Part shown: positions 22,925-31,204 of the stretch, one piece after another
Position numbering within the stretch: the first letter of the stretch is position 1
Layout: each line of letters opens with the position of its first letter
Origin: an uncultured Oscillospiraceae bacterium
GTDB lineage: Bacteria; Bacillota; Clostridia; Oscillospirales; Ruminococcaceae
Reading direction: 5' to 3'
DNA: 35,029 nucleotides
NCBI GenBank assembly: GCA_949282975.1
Contig: CASDQY010000013.1
Coordinates: 1 to 35,029 of the forward strand
Made by a program: the position numbers and the translations under genes
Notes under the pieces: generated by a model
What the model saw: the letters and a program-made list of their open reading frames with translations, nothing else
Databases searched by the model: none
What the model was told of the DNA's origin: nothing

Positions 22925-23722
22925 ATGGAATCAAAAAACCACGAAACCTATTTTACGGTGGGAGAAGCAGCCAAAAAGATGGGCGTTTCGGTGCGCACCT
23001 TACAGTATTACCATAAAATCGGGCTGCTGCCCCCTTCCGGCTCCAGCGAGGGCGGGCGGCGTTTGTACAGCTACCGTGATCTGGTGCAGCTTCATCAGAT
23101 CCTCTCTTTAAAGCACCTTGGATTTTCCCTTCAGGACATCAAAGAGCGGCTGCCACTGCTGGACACCCCGGAACAGGTGGCCCAGGCGCTGGAACAGCAG
23201 GCCCAGGCCACCCGGGCAAAAATACAGGAGCTTTCCTCCACCCTGAAGGACTTGGAAGCGCTGCGGGCAGAGGTGCTGCAGATGCAGTCGGTGGATTTTA
23301 AAAAATATGCCGACATTATTGTAAACTTGCAGATGGACAACGATTACTATTGGCTGATCAAGCATTTCGACAGCCAGACTATGGATTACATCCGCAGCCG
23401 ATTTGACTCAGACAGCGGCACCGCTATGATCCAGACCTTCACCCGCCTGCAGGAACAGGCCCTTCGTCTGCAGCAGGAGGGCTTCCCGCCGGACAGCCCC
23501 AAAGGCCAGGAGCTGGCCCAATCTTTTTGGCAGATGATTATGGAATTCACCGACGGAAACATGGAACTGCTTCCAAAACTGATTGAGCTGGGAAGCTTCA
23601 ACGGCGCCGATCCGGCCTGGCAGCAAAAACAGCAGCAGGTAAACCAGTATCTGGCCCCGGCGCTGGAGATTTACCTCAAAAACCAAGGCCTGAATCCGTT
23701 TGCGGAAGGGGAAACAAAATGA
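22925..23722 (+). CDS. MerR-family regulator with TipAS-like ligand domain
   Basis: 265 aa. The N-terminal MerR winged helix (9-75) has FTVGEAAKKMGVSVRTLQYY and the wing GGRRLYSYRD, followed by a coiled-coil dimer helix (about 80-120). The C-terminal helical domain (about 130-250) looks like TipAS, which binds peptides or antibiotics. It is the first gene of a three-gene operon with an ABC-2 transporter, so drug-induced activation of efflux is the natural reading. ATG 22925 follows AGGAGG. Its stop overlaps the ATPase start by ATGA. Confidence 0.92.
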   Translation: MESKNHETYFTVGEAAKKMGVSVRTLQYYHKIGLLPPSGSSEGGRRLYSYRDLVQLHQILSLKHLGFSLQDIKERLPLLDTPEQVAQALEQQAQATRAKIQELSSTLKDLEALRAEVLQMQSVDFKKYADIIVNLQMDNDYYWLIKHFDSQTMDYIRSRFDSDSGTAMIQTFTRLQEQALRLQQEGFPPDSPKGQELAQSFWQMIMEFTDGNMELLPKLIELGSFNGADPAWQQKQQQVNQYLAPALEIYLKNQGLNPFAEGETK

Positions 23723-24534
23723 ACACCGCAGTGAAAGTGAAGGACCTCAAAAAAAGTTACGGCAGCCACCAGGTGTTGCAGGGGCTGAGCTTCCAGGTTC
23801 GTCAAGGAGAAATCTTTGCGCTGTTAGGGGTCAACGGCGCCGGAAAAACCACGGCGCTGGAATGCATGGAAGGGCTGCGGCAGTGGGACAGCGGAACGGT
23901 GACCATCACCGGAACCACCGGCATCCAGCTTCAATCTGCCTCTCTTTGCGGACACATCAAGGTTTCAGAAGCAGTCAAACTATTCTCCCTGGCCAAAAAA
24001 GCCAAGCCGGACCCGGCCATGCTGGACGCTCTGGGCATTCCTGAACTGGCAAAAAAGCAGTATCACGCCCTGTCCACCGGGCAAAAGCGTCGGCTTCATT
24101 TAGCTTTGGCCCTGTTGGGGAATCCGGAGGTTCTCTTTTTGGACGAACCCACCGCCGGATTGGACGTAGAAGGGCGGCAAGCCCTGCATCAACTGATCCG
24201 GCATCTGAACCGGCAGGGCAAAACCATTGTCCTGGCCAGCCACGACATGGCGGAGGTGGAAGCCCTCTGCCACCGCATCGCCATTCTCCGCCAGGGGCGC
24301 ACCGCCTTTTTAGGCACGGTGGACCAGCTCACCCAGCAGGTGGGCAAGCGTTACACCATCCTATTCCAGACCAGCCGGGGGCGGCAGGAATGCATTGTCC
24401 GCCAATTAGCCCAGGGCCTGCTGGCACAGCTGGAGGAATTTCAGCAGCAGGGCGTTTTGGTGGAGGACATACAGATTCGCCGGGGAAGTTTAGAGGAACA
24501 TTTTTTGCAGTTTGCCCGGGAGGAAGAGACATGA
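23719..24534 (+). CDS. ABC transporter ATP-binding protein
   Basis: 271-aa ATPase of an ABC-2 transporter. Walker A GVNGAGKTT (about 37-45), signature LSTGQKRRL, Walker B LFLDEPTAGLD and switch LASHD are complete. A C-terminal extension of about 60 residues is usual for drug-export ATPases of this type. Its start overlaps the MerR stop (ATGA, 23719-23722) and its stop overlaps the permease start (ATGA, 24531-24534), so all three are translationally coupled. Confidence 0.95.
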   Translation: MNTAVKVKDLKKSYGSHQVLQGLSFQVRQGEIFALLGVNGAGKTTALECMEGLRQWDSGTVTITGTTGIQLQSASLCGHIKVSEAVKLFSLAKKAKPDPAMLDALGIPELAKKQYHALSTGQKRRLHLALALLGNPEVLFLDEPTAGLDVEGRQALHQLIRHLNRQGKTIVLASHDMAEVEALCHRIAILRQGRTAFLGTVDQLTQQVGKRYTILFQTSRGRQECIVRQLAQGLLAQLEEFQQQGVLVEDIQIRRGSLEEHFLQFAREEET

Positions 24535-25247
24535 AAGGATTTTGTTACGCTGCCGCCCTGCAGTTTCGGTTGGATATCCGCAGCAAGGCGTTGTTAATCA
24601 CCTGCTATCTGGTGCCCCTGGTGTTTTTCGCCCTGATGGGCGGCATCTTTACCGCTCTGGACCCGGCGGCCAAAACCACCCTGATTCCCTCTATGACAGT
24701 AATGGGGGTATCTATGGGAGCGTTGATCGGGCTGCCCCCCACCTTAGCGGAAATCTACGGTACAGAGGTGAAAAAAAGCTATCTGGCGGGCGGTTTGCCC
24801 CTCTCCTTCGGCGTGATCACTGCCCCGTTGTCCGCCTTCTGTCACCTGATGATTTTCGGGGGAATTCTCTATTTGGCGGCGCCGCTGGCTTTTGATGCCG
24901 ATTTACCGAAGCACCCGGCGTTGTACTTTGCTGCTCTGGCTTTACTGGTTGCCGTAACCCTGAGCATCGGGTGCGTTTTGGGATTGGCGGTGAAAAACCA
25001 ATCCAAGCTCACCATGCTGGCCCAGATCTTTTTTCTGCCCTCCATCCTGCTTTCCGGGATTTTAGTTCCGGTGGAGCTGCTTCCCACCCCACTTTCCCAG
25101 CTTGGGATGCTCTTTCCCGCCTATTGGGGGTACCGTTTGATGCAGGACGGCGGATTTGGTTGGGAAAACCTATGGCCTCTGTTGGTTCTCCTGCTGGCGG
25201 CCATTGCGGTGTGCTCATTTTTCCTTCGCCGGATACGCAGGCGATAA
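24531..25247 (+). CDS. ABC-2 type transporter permease
   Basis: 238-aa membrane protein with about six helices. FGVITAPLSAFCHLMIFGGILY, LGLAVKNQSKLTMLAQIFFLPSIL and the LSGILVPVELLP motif before the last helices are typical of ABC-2 permeases. The start is fixed by overlap with the ATPase gene; the frame is open further upstream only inside that gene. The complex is probably two ATPases and two permeases exporting a toxic compound or peptide. Confidence 0.92.
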   Translation: MKGFCYAAALQFRLDIRSKALLITCYLVPLVFFALMGGIFTALDPAAKTTLIPSMTVMGVSMGALIGLPPTLAEIYGTEVKKSYLAGGLPLSFGVITAPLSAFCHLMIFGGILYLAAPLAFDADLPKHPALYFAALALLVAVTLSIGCVLGLAVKNQSKLTMLAQIFFLPSILLSGILVPVELLPTPLSQLGMLFPAYWGYRLMQDGGFGWENLWPLLVLLLAAIAVCSFFLRRIRRR

Positions 25248-25261
25248 CTGCCGGAGCGAGA

Positions 25262-25299
25262 AGAAATCCCTGGTGCTTTTTTGAGCACCAGGGATTTCT
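25262..25299. terminator. 16-bp perfect hairpin after the ABC-2 operon
   Basis: AGAAATCCCTGGTGCT (25262-25277) pairs fully with 25284-25299 around TTTTTG. No clean T run follows on either strand, so it may act with Rho, as a 3' end stabiliser, or as a weak shared terminator between the convergent ABC-2 and aldo/keto reductase genes. Confidence 0.7.
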
Positions 25300-25333
25300 G
25301 ATAATTTGATTTTCCTTTCCCGATTTCGGAAAA

Positions 25334-26431
25334 TCATCGGGCTCCTTCCGCCGCCTGCGCCACCTGCTCCAACAGGGAAATAATGGGCAGATGCTGGGGA
25401 CAGGCGCCCTCACACTGGCCGCAGCCGATGCAGTCCCCCGGCATACCGCCGGTTTCTTCCAATTTCAAGCCCTGTTCCGGCGCCTTCTTATATTCGTTGT
25501 AGCGGGCAAAATGCCGGGGAATGGGGATCTGCATGGGACATCCTTCGGTGCAGTATTCGCAGCCGGTGCAGGGGATGGCAATGGAAGCCTGAATGATATC
25601 CTTTACCTGTCCCACCAGCCTTTGTTCTTCTTTGTTCAGCGGCCGGAACTCCTTCATATACCCAATGTTGTCCTCCAACTGCTCCACTGTGCTCATGCCG
25701 CTGAGCACCATCATCACCTGATCCAGGCCGGCCGCAAACCGAATGGCCCAGGAAGAAGGGCTGGCGTTGGCATCGGCGTGGCGCAGCAGCAGTTCAGCTT
25801 CCGGCGGCACCTTCGCCAAGCTGCCGCCCTTCACCGGCTCCATCACAATCACCGGCTTGCCGTGGCGCATTGCCGTTTCGTAGCAAAGCCGGGACTGGAT
25901 TGTCTCACTGTCCCAATCCAGGTAATTGATCTGAAGCTGAACAAAATCTACCTCAGGATGATCGGTGAGGATGCGGTCCAACACATCGGCCGTGTCATGA
26001 AACGAAAATCCCATCTGCCGCACCTTGCCCTGCCGCTTCATTTCGGACACAAAAGCGAAAGCATCCAATTCCCGGGCCGTTTTATAGTGCTTGGTGTCCA
26101 GGCAATGAAGCAGATAATAATCAAAGTAATCCACCCCGCATTTTTTCTGCTGCTCCTGAAACAGCCGGGGCAGATCTTCCCGGGTTTTCAAAAACATGGT
26201 GGGCATTTTATCCGCCACAGTGAAGCTTTCACGGGGGTGCCGTTCCACTACCGCCCGGCGAAAGACATTTTCGCTTTCATAATCCATGTACATATATGCA
26301 GTATCGAAATAGGTGAAACCCTGTTCCAAAAAGCGATCCACCATGGTGCATACCGTTTCGAAATCAATCTGCGCAGCTTCGCCTTCCCCTGTTTTAGGCA
26401 GGCGCATCAAACCAAAGCCCAGTTTTTTCAT
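25334..26431 (-). CDS. Aldo/keto reductase fused to a 2[4Fe-4S] ferredoxin domain
   Basis: 365 aa. The TIM-barrel reductase (1-270) has the catalytic tetrad Asp43, Tyr48, Lys75 and His109. The C-terminal domain carries two cluster motifs, CTGCEYCTEGCP and CIGCGQCEGACP. The fusion is common in anaerobes and suggests electron exchange with ferredoxin rather than only NADPH; the substrate is unknown. ATG 26431 follows AAGGAG. Single-gene unit with a probable promoter at 26482-26509. Confidence 0.93.
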   Translation of the reverse strand: MKKLGFGLMRLPKTGEGEAAQIDFETVCTMVDRFLEQGFTYFDTAYMYMDYESENVFRRAVVERHPRESFTVADKMPTMFLKTREDLPRLFQEQQKKCGVDYFDYYLLHCLDTKHYKTARELDAFAFVSEMKRQGKVRQMGFSFHDTADVLDRILTDHPEVDFVQLQINYLDWDSETIQSRLCYETAMRHGKPVIVMEPVKGGSLAKVPPEAELLLRHADANASPSSWAIRFAAGLDQVMMVLSGMSTVEQLEDNIGYMKEFRPLNKEEQRLVGQVKDIIQASIAIPCTGCEYCTEGCPMQIPIPRHFARYNEYKKAPEQGLKLEETGGMPGDCIGCGQCEGACPQHLPIISLLEQVAQAAEGAR

Positions 26432-26481
26432 TGCGTTCACTCCTTGTTTTTCAAGGCTTAAAGAAAGCCTGTTTTCTTTTA

Positions 26482-26509
26482 TCATACCAGCCGTTAGCAG
26501 AAAAGCAAG
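26482..26509 (-). promoter_or_regulatory. Promoter of the aldo/keto reductase gene
   Basis: Minus strand TTGCTT (26504-26509), 16-bp spacer, TATGAT (26482-26487). Confidence 0.55.
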
Positions 26510-26521
26510 AAACTTTTTGTT

Positions 26522-26552
26522 AAAAACAGCGTCCCGGAAAAACCGGGACGCT
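26522..26552 (-). terminator. Terminator of the cohesin-dockerin gene
   Basis: AGCGTCCCGG (26528-26537) pairs with CCGGGACGCT (26543-26552), loop AAAAA; on the minus strand it is followed by GTTTTTA. Confidence 0.85.
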
Positions 26553-26596
26553 TAGTTTCATCTTTTACAGATTACAGCATGGCACCTGCCGCATCA

Positions 26597-28003
26597 TCAG
26601 CCGTTTACAACGATCTGAGCCAGGGTCATGACGTCCAGAACGTCCACGACACCTTCGGCATCGCCGTTCACGTTATATGTGAGATTCGGATCGTTCATGA
26701 GGGCTTCATCTACGATAAGCTGTGCCAACGCCATGACGTCCAGAACATTGGGCGCAGTAGAACCGTCTTTGTTGAAGTCATACGGATTGGTGATCACCAC
26801 AGCAGCCTCCAGAGAAACGGTGCAGCCATTGAGGGTAGGGGTCAGGTCGTATGCCACGGGGATTCCGCTGCCATCGTAATAAGCGAACATGGTATCGGTC
26901 AAGGACAGGGTGGTATCGGTGTCTTCCGCCACTTCCAGCACCGTGAAGTCCAGGGTAAACAGGGTGGTTGCTTCTTCCCCTAACGCAATATCGTTTTCTC
27001 CGTTGGGGTTGAGCCGCAGCACCACCGCACCGTTTTCCGCATCGTTGGTGACAGAGACAAAGGGATCGTCACTGTCAGCAGGCAGCTGAGGCTCCAGCAG
27101 GGTGTTGTCGTACTTCAAAGTAAATTGGTAGCCACCCAGATCTACGTTGCCAGTCGCCTGCACGGCCACAGAAACGGTGTCGCCTTCTTCATAGCTTTCC
27201 GCACCAGTAGTGTCCACCACAGAAGCGGTGATGGCGTCCGGATCTGCCACCGGAGGTTCATAAGCGCCCAGAGCCGCTACGTCATCGGCAGAGAGGGCGG
27301 AACTGTAGAAGGAAACCGCAGAAACGGTCATGGCAGGCTGTCCCCACAGATTGGGAGCAGCGCCCAGGCTGAAATACATCATATCGTTAACATAAGTAAC
27401 AATATCTTCTACCGTCCCCGTGGCAACAATATTATTTTGGCCAAAGCTATTGACCAGAACGCCGTTGCTGTACAGATTTATGTTATTGTCTGCATCAACA
27501 GTCAAAACAAAGATGCTGCCTGCCGTCAAATCCACCGCTGTGCCGCTGGCAATATCCCAATAATTTGCAGCCCAGTCATTGTAGTGCACACCGCCGCCGT
27601 TGCCGCCAACACTAAACAAGCCGTCGGTGTCTGCATTGTCGACGCCATTGAAGTTGAACATGCTCTCATACGCATTTACATAAGCGCCGGCAGGCACAGT
27701 CACGGTCAAAGCAACGGAAAATCCTTCCGAAGCCTGTCCGTTCAAAGGGTTGGCAATGGAATAATTTTGATTCTGAGCAAGATAACCATTGCTGAAAGTA
27801 ACACCGTTTTCGTCGGTCACAATGCTGGAAGCAGCCGCTCCGCCACCGGTCCAACCAGTCCGGCCTTCATCGGTAGTAAGATCATAGCTCACTACAAAGC
27901 TATCTTCCGGCGCTGCGCTGACGCTAAACGCCATACTCGCAGGAATCATGGTAGCTACCATCGCCGCCGACAATACACCTGCAAGCAGTTTTTTCATTTT
28001 CAT
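26597..28003 (-). CDS. Secreted LamG-like / cohesin / dockerin protein
   Basis: 468 aa. Signal peptide 1-30 (MKMKKLLAGVLSAAM, cut after VSA). Residues about 35-248 look like a concanavalin/LamG beta sandwich (FSVALTVTVPAGAY, SMFNFNG, VLTVDADNNINLYSNGVLV). Residues about 255-400 resemble a cohesin (GGYQFTLKYDNTLLE, LFTLDFTVLE). Residues 408-468 form a type I dockerin of two calcium-binding repeats, each ending VLDVMxLAQ. Dockerins plug into cohesins, so this chain could both dock and accept a partner, as a small adaptor scaffoldin. Both dockerin loops are 14 residues (409-422, 444-457) instead of 12. ATG 28003 follows AAGGAGG. It has its own strong promoter and terminator. Confidence 0.88.
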   Translation of the reverse strand: MKMKKLLAGVLSAAMVATMIPASMAFSVSAAPEDSFVVSYDLTTDEGRTGWTGGGAAASSIVTDENGVTFSNGYLAQNQNYSIANPLNGQASEGFSVALTVTVPAGAYVNAYESMFNFNGVDNADTDGLFSVGGNGGGVHYNDWAANYWDIASGTAVDLTAGSIFVLTVDADNNINLYSNGVLVNSFGQNNIVATGTVEDIVTYVNDMMYFSLGAAPNLWGQPAMTVSAVSFYSSALSADDVAALGAYEPPVADPDAITASVVDTTGAESYEEGDTVSVAVQATGNVDLGGYQFTLKYDNTLLEPQLPADSDDPFVSVTNDAENGAVVLRLNPNGENDIALGEEATTLFTLDFTVLEVAEDTDTTLSLTDTMFAYYDGSGIPVAYDLTPTLNGCTVSLEAAVVITNPYDFNKDGSTAPNVLDVMALAQLIVDEALMNDPNLTYNVNGDAEGVVDVLDVMTLAQIVVNG

Positions 28004-28074
28004 GAAAAAAACCTCCTTAATTGATTCTACTTCGTTTTAACGCATGGCCTTGCGGCGCATCGTCTTCATAGTCC

Positions 28075-28103
28075 AGTATACAATTTTTTGCAGGAACAGT
28101 CAA
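28075..28103 (-). promoter_or_regulatory. Promoter of the cohesin-dockerin gene
   Basis: Minus strand TTGACT (28098-28103), 17-bp spacer, TATACT (28075-28080). Leader of about 65 nt. Confidence 0.85.
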
Positions 28104-28180
28104 CGACTGGTTTGATTTTTGGTATTTTTAGCAAGAATCCCCCTGTATCTTTGTACAATCTGCCAGATAATTTTTACCCT

Positions 28181-29155
28181 TTACCCTTTAGCGGAATGTT
28201 CCATCCACCGTATGCAGGCAGCGCCGATCAATCCTGCGTGATTGCCTAGTTTCGCCAGTTCCACCCGGGTGGGATGCAGGGCGTTTTGGGCAAACACATG
28301 GGGGTATACCTGCTCCCGCAAAGGCAGCAGCAATTCGTCTCCCGACCCGGAAATACCTCCGCCGATGCAGACCACCTCCGGATCCAGCAGGTTGATCAGG
28401 CTGATCACGCCCCAGGCCAGATGGCGGATGTAAGCATCCAACACCTGTTTGCCCACGGGATCTCCCTGTCGGGCGGCATCAAAGGCCAAAATGCCGTTGA
28501 CCTTATCCAAGGTGGGACAAAGCTGCCACATGGCGCTTTCCGGATGGGCTTCCATAGCACGGCGGGTCTGGCGAATCAGAGCCGTTGCAGAGGCATAGGC
28601 CTCCAAACAGCCCTTTTGGCCGCAGGTGCAGGGCTCGCCGTCCTGAATCAGCACCATATGGCCGATTTCTCCGGCGGCATAGTTCCGCCCGGTCAACAGC
28701 TTGCCATCCAAGATGATTCCGCCGCCCACGCCGGTGCCCAGGGTAACCGCCACCAAGGAGCGGCACCCCGCCCCGGCCCCGGCCAAATATTCCCCGCAGG
28801 CCGCCGCATTGGCATCATTGACCAACCCCACCGGGACGCCAAAAGCCTGCTCCAATGCGCCGGCCAACGGCAGGGTATCTACCCCCAGATTATGGGCGTT
28901 GTCAATGGAGCCGGTTTCGGAATTTGCCACACCGGGAGAGCCAATGCCCATGCTGTCCAGCTGGTCGGCTGAGATTCCCGCATCGGCCAAGCATGCCTTT
29001 CCCAATTCGGTAATTTGGCGTACCAGATCCTCCGAATTGCCGGTAACGACGGTAGGGCGGCTCACCCGATGGGAAAGCGCAAACCCGTTTTCCGGGTCCA
29101 CCAAGGCCGCCGCCATATGAGTTCCGCCCAAATCAATGCCCAGACAATATGCCAT
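28181..29155 (-). CDS. glk: ROK-family glucokinase
   Basis: 324-aa sugar kinase. ATP phosphate loop DLGGTHMAAAL (8-18), GIGSPG, catalytic Asp114 (VNDAN), GTGVGGG (140-146), and a zinc site of His166 with Cys176, Cys178 and Cys183 (CTCGQKGCLE), the ROK signature. Last gene of the trehalose group: it would phosphorylate the free glucose released by TreA. It follows HPr by 98 bp with a hairpin between. ATG 29155 has AAGGAGG. No obvious terminator follows; the region to 28080 has only the next promoter. Confidence 0.92.
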   Translation of the reverse strand: MAYCLGIDLGGTHMAAALVDPENGFALSHRVSRPTVVTGNSEDLVRQITELGKACLADAGISADQLDSMGIGSPGVANSETGSIDNAHNLGVDTLPLAGALEQAFGVPVGLVNDANAAACGEYLAGAGAGCRSLVAVTLGTGVGGGIILDGKLLTGRNYAAGEIGHMVLIQDGEPCTCGQKGCLEAYASATALIRQTRRAMEAHPESAMWQLCPTLDKVNGILAFDAARQGDPVGKQVLDAYIRHLAWGVISLINLLDPEVVCIGGGISGSGDELLLPLREQVYPHVFAQNALHPTRVELAKLGNHAGLIGAACIRWMEHSAKG

Positions 29156-29217
29156 AGTTGTCTCCTCCTTGCCTTGTTTGCAAATATTGAAGTTTTTAAA
29201 CTGACTTTATGTAGGAA

Positions 29218-29242
29218 GAAGCGGCAGGTAGCCTGCCGCTTC
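29218..29242 (-). terminator. Hairpin between HPr and glucokinase genes
   Basis: GAAGCGGCAGG (29218-29228) pairs perfectly with CCTGCCGCTTC (29232-29242), loop TAG. On the minus strand it is followed by TTCCTAC, a weak T run, so a partial terminator or processing hairpin that lowers glucokinase expression is likely. Confidence 0.6.
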
Positions 29243-29253
29243 CATCCCGTTGA

Positions 29254-29511
29254 TTACAGATTTTCTTTGAAGAAGGCTTCCATGCCCGCAATGGCGGCGT
29301 CCTCGTCGGCGCCTTCCACCGTGACCTTTACCGTATCGCCGCACTTTACCCCCAGGCCCATAACGGCCATCAGCCGGGTGACGTTGGCGGATTTTTCTCC
29401 CTTATACAGGGTGACCACGCTCTGATATGCCTTCGCTGCTTTGGTCAGCAAACCGGCGGGACGGGCGTGAATGCCCACGGGGTCGGTGATTGTGTAGGTG
29501 AATTCTTTCAT
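29254..29511 (-). CDS. ptsH: HPr phosphocarrier protein lacking Ser46
   Basis: 85-aa PTS phosphocarrier that passes phosphate from enzyme I to EIIA. Active His15 lies in GIHARPAG, aligned without gaps to Bacillus HPr. At position 46, where HPr kinase modifies a serine, the residue is Arg (NVTRLMAVMG against NLKSIMGVMS), so kinase/CcpA-type control should not act on this copy. It lies 24 bp after treA in the tre operon, so it may be a dedicated trehalose HPr or the only HPr of the cell; the window cannot tell. Ribosome binding site AAAGGAA. Confidence 0.93.
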   Translation of the reverse strand: MKEFTYTITDPVGIHARPAGLLTKAAKAYQSVVTLYKGEKSANVTRLMAVMGLGVKCGDTVKVTVEGADEDAAIAGMEAFFKENL

Positions 29512-29535
29512 GAGGATCGTTCCTTTCTATATTTT

Positions 29536-31188
29536 TTATTTGGGTTCACGAATTAAAATCATGGATTCATAGGGCCGCAGTTCCATCTCGCCGCCGGGTT
29601 TGGGGTCGGGATAATTGGAAAGCAGCACCCGGCAGCCTTCCAAAGATTCCGGGCAACGCCAACGGCAGGGCTTGCGGTAAAAATTATTGATGCAGTAAAG
29701 CTGGGTTCCATCCAAACTGCGCCGGTAAGCCAAAACCTGGGGATCGGCCTGATCTACCGGGGCGAAGTCCCCTTTGGCAATCACCGGATATTCCTTGCGC
29801 AGCCGGATCAGCGCTTTGTAGTAGGAGAAGATGGAGTCCGGATCCCCCACCTGGGACTTGGCATTGATGGCCTTGTAGTTTGGATTGACCGAAATCCAGG
29901 GGGTGCCGGAAGAAAAGCCGGCGTTTTGGGTGTCGTCCCACTGCATGGGAGTGCGGCTGTTATCACGGGAATGGGTTTTCAGGATGCAGTAGGCAGCTTC
30001 CTCGCTCATGCCTTTATCCCGGAGAATCTGGAAATGATTCAAGCTCTCCACATCCCGGTATTGGCTCAGATCGGTGAAACCGGCGTTGGTCATCCCCAAT
30101 TCTTCTCCCTGGTACACATAAGGTGTGCCCCGCAGGCAGTGAATCACACCGGCCAGCATCTTGGCGGACTGTTTCCAATACTCCCCTTCGTCGCCAAAGC
30201 GGGAAACCACCCGAGGCTGATCGTGGTTGCACCAGAACACAGCGTTCCAGGCGTTGTGGTCGCTCATTCCCTGCTGCCAGGAGAAAAGAATCTCCTTGAG
30301 CTTTTTGAAATCGGCGGGCACCAGCACCCATTTTTCATTCCCCATAAAGTCCACCTTCAAATGGTGGAAGGAGAATACCATGCTCAGCTCCCCGCTGTCC
30401 GCCCCGGCGTATTGGAAGCAGTGCTCCATAGAGGTGGAGGACATCTCCCCTACGGTGATGAACTCCGGATTTTTACCGAAGGTATTGCTGCACATTTCTT
30501 CCAGATACTGGTGGATTTTGGGACCGTCGGTATAAAAGCGCCGGCCGTCCCCCTGATCATCGTCCTCAAAACTCCCCTTGCTGATCAGGTTGACTACATC
30601 GAACCGAAAGCCCTTGACCCCTTTGCTCATCCAGAATTTCAGGATATCCTGGACTTCCCGGCGCACCCTGGGATTTTCCCAGTTCAGATCTGCCTGGCTG
30701 ACATCAAACAGATGAAGATAGTATTCGTCAAATTTGGGAACATACTCCCAGGCATTGCCCCCAAACTTGCTTTCCCAGTTGGTGGGCGGGCTGCCGTCGG
30801 GTTTGCCCTTGCGGAAGATATAGTAATCCTTGTACACCGGATCCCCGGCCAACGCTTTCTGGAACCATTCATGGTCGGTGGAGGTATGGTTGAACACCAT
30901 ATCCAGCATCAGGCCGATGCCCCGTTTGTCCGCTTCGGAAATCAGTTCCTCCAAATCCTCCATGGTGCCGTAGCGAGGGTCCACCGCCCGGTAATCCGCC
31001 ACATCATAGCCGTTATCCTTCTGGGGGGAGGGAAAGAAGGGGGTAAGCCAAAGGTAATCCACACCCAGCTCTTTCAGGTAATCCAGTTTTTGGATGACTC
31101 CCCGCAATTCTCCCAAACCATCCCCATTGGTATCCAAAAAGGATTTTGGATAGATTTGATAGACCGTTTTATTTCGGAAGTCAGTCAT
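29536..31188 (-). CDS. treA: Trehalose-6-phosphate hydrolase (GH13)
   Basis: 550-aa alpha-amylase-family enzyme splitting trehalose 6-phosphate to glucose and glucose 6-phosphate in the cytoplasm. The N terminus (TVYQIYPKSFLDTNGDG) is typical of oligo-1,6-glucosidase/TreA. Catalytic residues Asp197 (GFRFDVVN), Glu248 (TVGEM) and Asp323 (NHDQPR) are present. The substrate is assigned from the neighbours: a trehalose-type EIIBCA 16 bp upstream and a TreR-like regulator. An alpha-1,6-glucosidase is the alternative if the EII moves another disaccharide. ATG follows GGAGGG. Confidence 0.92.
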   Translation of the reverse strand: MTDFRNKTVYQIYPKSFLDTNGDGLGELRGVIQKLDYLKELGVDYLWLTPFFPSPQKDNGYDVADYRAVDPRYGTMEDLEELISEADKRGIGLMLDMVFNHTSTDHEWFQKALAGDPVYKDYYIFRKGKPDGSPPTNWESKFGGNAWEYVPKFDEYYLHLFDVSQADLNWENPRVRREVQDILKFWMSKGVKGFRFDVVNLISKGSFEDDDQGDGRRFYTDGPKIHQYLEEMCSNTFGKNPEFITVGEMSSTSMEHCFQYAGADSGELSMVFSFHHLKVDFMGNEKWVLVPADFKKLKEILFSWQQGMSDHNAWNAVFWCNHDQPRVVSRFGDEGEYWKQSAKMLAGVIHCLRGTPYVYQGEELGMTNAGFTDLSQYRDVESLNHFQILRDKGMSEEAAYCILKTHSRDNSRTPMQWDDTQNAGFSSGTPWISVNPNYKAINAKSQVGDPDSIFSYYKALIRLRKEYPVIAKGDFAPVDQADPQVLAYRRSLDGTQLYCINNFYRKPCRWRCPESLEGCRVLLSNYPDPKPGGEMELRPYESMILIREPK

Positions 31189-31204
31189 AACATTCCCTCC
31201 AGCC

